In this document: positions 5,158 to 6,281 of the stretch, one piece after another | Layout of the letters: the number at the start of each line of letters is the position of its first letter | How positions within the stretch are numbered: position 1 is the first letter of the stretch | Assembly (NCBI GenBank): GCA_003566795.1 | Contig: PXBU01000143.1 | Span: 1-6,281 of the forward strand | Reading direction: 5' to 3' | DNA: 6,281 bases | Source: Puniceicoccaceae bacterium | Lineage (GTDB): Bacteria; Verrucomicrobiota; Verrucomicrobiia; Opitutales; Coraliomargaritaceae | Program-made: the position numbers and the translations under genes | The notes under the pieces: model-generated | The model's input: the letters and a program-made list of their open reading frames with translations, nothing else | Databases searched by the model: none | Told to the model about the DNA's origin: nothing

Positions 5158-6165
5158 ATGATGACCGATTTGAATCTATCTGACTTTATTCGCCGTCTTC
5201 CGAAGACGGAGACCCACTTGCATATTGAAGGCGCACTTCCTTACGAGCTGCTCCAGCAGCTCGACCCCAAAAAATTTGCCCAGCCGCAGGCCTGCTGGGC
5301 CCCGGATTTCAAGTGGGCGACTTTTGAAGATTTCGAGGCGCATTTGATCGAGCATGCGATGCAGTGGTTTACATCACCGGAGCGTTACCACGAGGCGGCC
5401 ACGTTGATTTTCCGGCAACACCTTGAGCAAAACGTGCGCTATGTGGAGACCTCTTTCCACGCCGGTATGATCGTATTTCTCGGGATCCCCGGCCCGGAGA
5501 TACTGGCTGCGATTCTCAGTGCGGTGCCGACAGGTCTCGAGGTGCGCGTCTTTATGGGGATGTCACGCAACAGCTACGCCGAGCCGCTTGCATCTGTGCT
5601 GGAGGATTGTGTTAATTGGGAGGGCCTCGCCGGGGTCGACTTGCACGGGGTGGAGTATCTGCCGCTGGAGGACTGGACGCCGAGACTTTGGGAGAAGGCC
5701 CGCGCGGTAGGCCTGGTGACGAAGGCCCATGCCGGGGAGTTTGGGCCAGCCGGCCACGTGCGTGAGGCGATCGAGCATCTTGGCGTGCGGCGGATTCAGC
5801 ATGGCGTGCGTGCGGTGGAGGACCCGAAAGTGTTGCAGTTGGCAATTGATACGGATGTGACCTTCGATGTCTGCCCGATCAGCAACGTAAAGTTGGATGT
5901 TATTGATTCGATGCCCCTGCACCCGATTCGGGAATTCTTCGACCGTGGTCTTCGCTGCACCATCAGCACCGATGACCCCTTCTCATTTGGGAACACGCTT
6001 GAGCAGGAATATCAGGCTCTGGCGCAGCAACTCGGGTTCAGTCGTCAGGAGCTGGCGCAACTGGCTAAAAATGGTTTTGAGGTGGCGTTGGTGGACGCCG
6101 CAACCCGCGCCCGGTGGATTGCCGAGGTAGATAAGGTGCTCCAAAGTGCAGGTGCCACAAACTAA
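5158..6165 (+). CDS. add: Adenosine deaminase family protein
   Basis: A 335-residue cytoplasmic zinc hydrolase of the adenosine/adenine deaminase family (TIM-barrel amidohydrolase), which deaminates a purine and releases ammonia in purine salvage. All catalytic elements are visible: HLH (H20, H22, zinc), KAHAGE (H191 zinc, E194 catalytic), the RIQHG histidine (H215), and STDDP (D272 zinc, D273). The substrate loop GVDLHGVE (159-166) resembles the adenosine deaminase GxDLAGxE motif, while CPISNVKL (239-246) resembles the CPLSN-KL segment of bacterial adenine deaminases, so the exact substrate (adenosine, adenine or a derivative) is uncertain. The length fits the family (about 315-345). Translation may begin at the ATG at 5158 or the next one at 5161; no Shine-Dalgarno precedes either. 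It stands alone, divergent from the EF-hand gene. No U-tract terminator is visible immediately after it. Confidence 0.9.
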   Translation: MMTDLNLSDFIRRLPKTETHLHIEGALPYELLQQLDPKKFAQPQACWAPDFKWATFEDFEAHLIEHAMQWFTSPERYHEAATLIFRQHLEQNVRYVETSFHAGMIVFLGIPGPEILAAILSAVPTGLEVRVFMGMSRNSYAEPLASVLEDCVNWEGLAGVDLHGVEYLPLEDWTPRLWEKARAVGLVTKAHAGEFGPAGHVREAIEHLGVRRIQHGVRAVEDPKVLQLAIDTDVTFDVCPISNVKLDVIDSMPLHPIREFFDRGLRCTISTDDPFSFGNTLEQEYQALAQQLGFSRQELAQLAKNGFEVALVDAATRARWIAEVDKVLQSAGATN

Positions 6166-6199
6166 TATACCATCAAATAAGTCTTTTCACGGAATGACA

Positions 6200-6279
6200 G
6201 TAGCGACGGGCTTTATGCCAGGATTGAGCCCTCGTGCATGGCGAGCCTGTTCGAATCGAGGGATCAACCCTCTCACTAC
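6200..6279. repeat. Imperfect ~80-bp palindromic intergenic element
   Basis: The ends are near-inverted copies: GTAGCGA (6200-6206) against TCACTAC (6273-6279), whose complement is GTAGTGA. The similarity continues inward, GGGCTTTATGCC on the left against GGGTTGATCCC on the complement of the right. Nested arms are present: GGGCT (6208-6212) with AGCCC (6227-6231), CCCTCG (6229-6234) with CGAGGG (6257-6262), and GAGGG (6258-6262) with CCCTC (6268-6272), which compete with one another. No protein or tRNA fits. The form is that of dispersed, hairpin-forming intergenic repeats, but only one copy is in the window. Confidence 0.45.
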
Positions 6280-6281
6280 AA

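Noticed and set aside
6226..6281. TTCGAAT at 6250-6256, resembling a tRNA T-loop
   Set aside because: The flanking bases do not form the five-pair T-stem, and no acceptor or anticodon arm can be folded around it.

Overview
The window carries five complete genes and one partial gene of a chromosomal, mostly housekeeping character. It is fairly GC-rich in coding DNA, with AT-richer gaps. The gene content (a short CstA-family transporter, a PfkB-family sugar/nucleoside kinase, an Arg/Glu-rich EF-hand protein, adenosine deaminase) and the almost complete lack of Shine-Dalgarno sequences before the start codons suggest an aquatic heterotroph, possibly of the Verrucomicrobiota/PVC group. That assignment is an inference from style, not from a marker gene. 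No phage, plasmid, CRISPR, toxin-antitoxin or transposase gene is visible.

Layout. Positions 1-2626 hold a three-gene block read on the minus strand in the order PfkB-family kinase -> tmk (dTMP kinase) -> holB (DNA polymerase III delta' subunit, running off the left edge). The gaps are only 28 and 32 bases, so one transcript is likely. tmk next to holB is a very common bacterial arrangement that pairs dTTP supply with the clamp loader. Positions 2627-2954 are a gene-free divergent region with a composite inverted repeat, a terminator-like hairpin facing the kinase operon, a run of eight G, and a promoter-like TTGACA box for the rightward gene. Positions 2955-4547 encode a CstA-family peptide/pyruvate transporter. 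A secreted EF-hand protein (4544-5053, minus strand) meets it tail to tail, with the two stop codons sharing TTAA.

A short AT-rich divergent gap (5054-5157) separates the EF-hand gene from an adenosine-deaminase-family gene (5158-6165, plus). The last ~115 bases are non-coding and contain an imperfect palindromic element of about 80 bp that looks like a dispersed intergenic repeat.

How the genes fit together: replication and nucleotide supply (tmk, holB), purine salvage (adenosine deaminase), and nutrient uptake (CstA). The kinase may belong with sugar or nucleoside salvage, but its substrate cannot be read from the sequence. I found no convincing new multi-gene system. The most interesting signals are the non-coding structures at 2735-2864 and 6200-6279 and some family-level oddities in HolB, the EF-hand protein and the deaminase.
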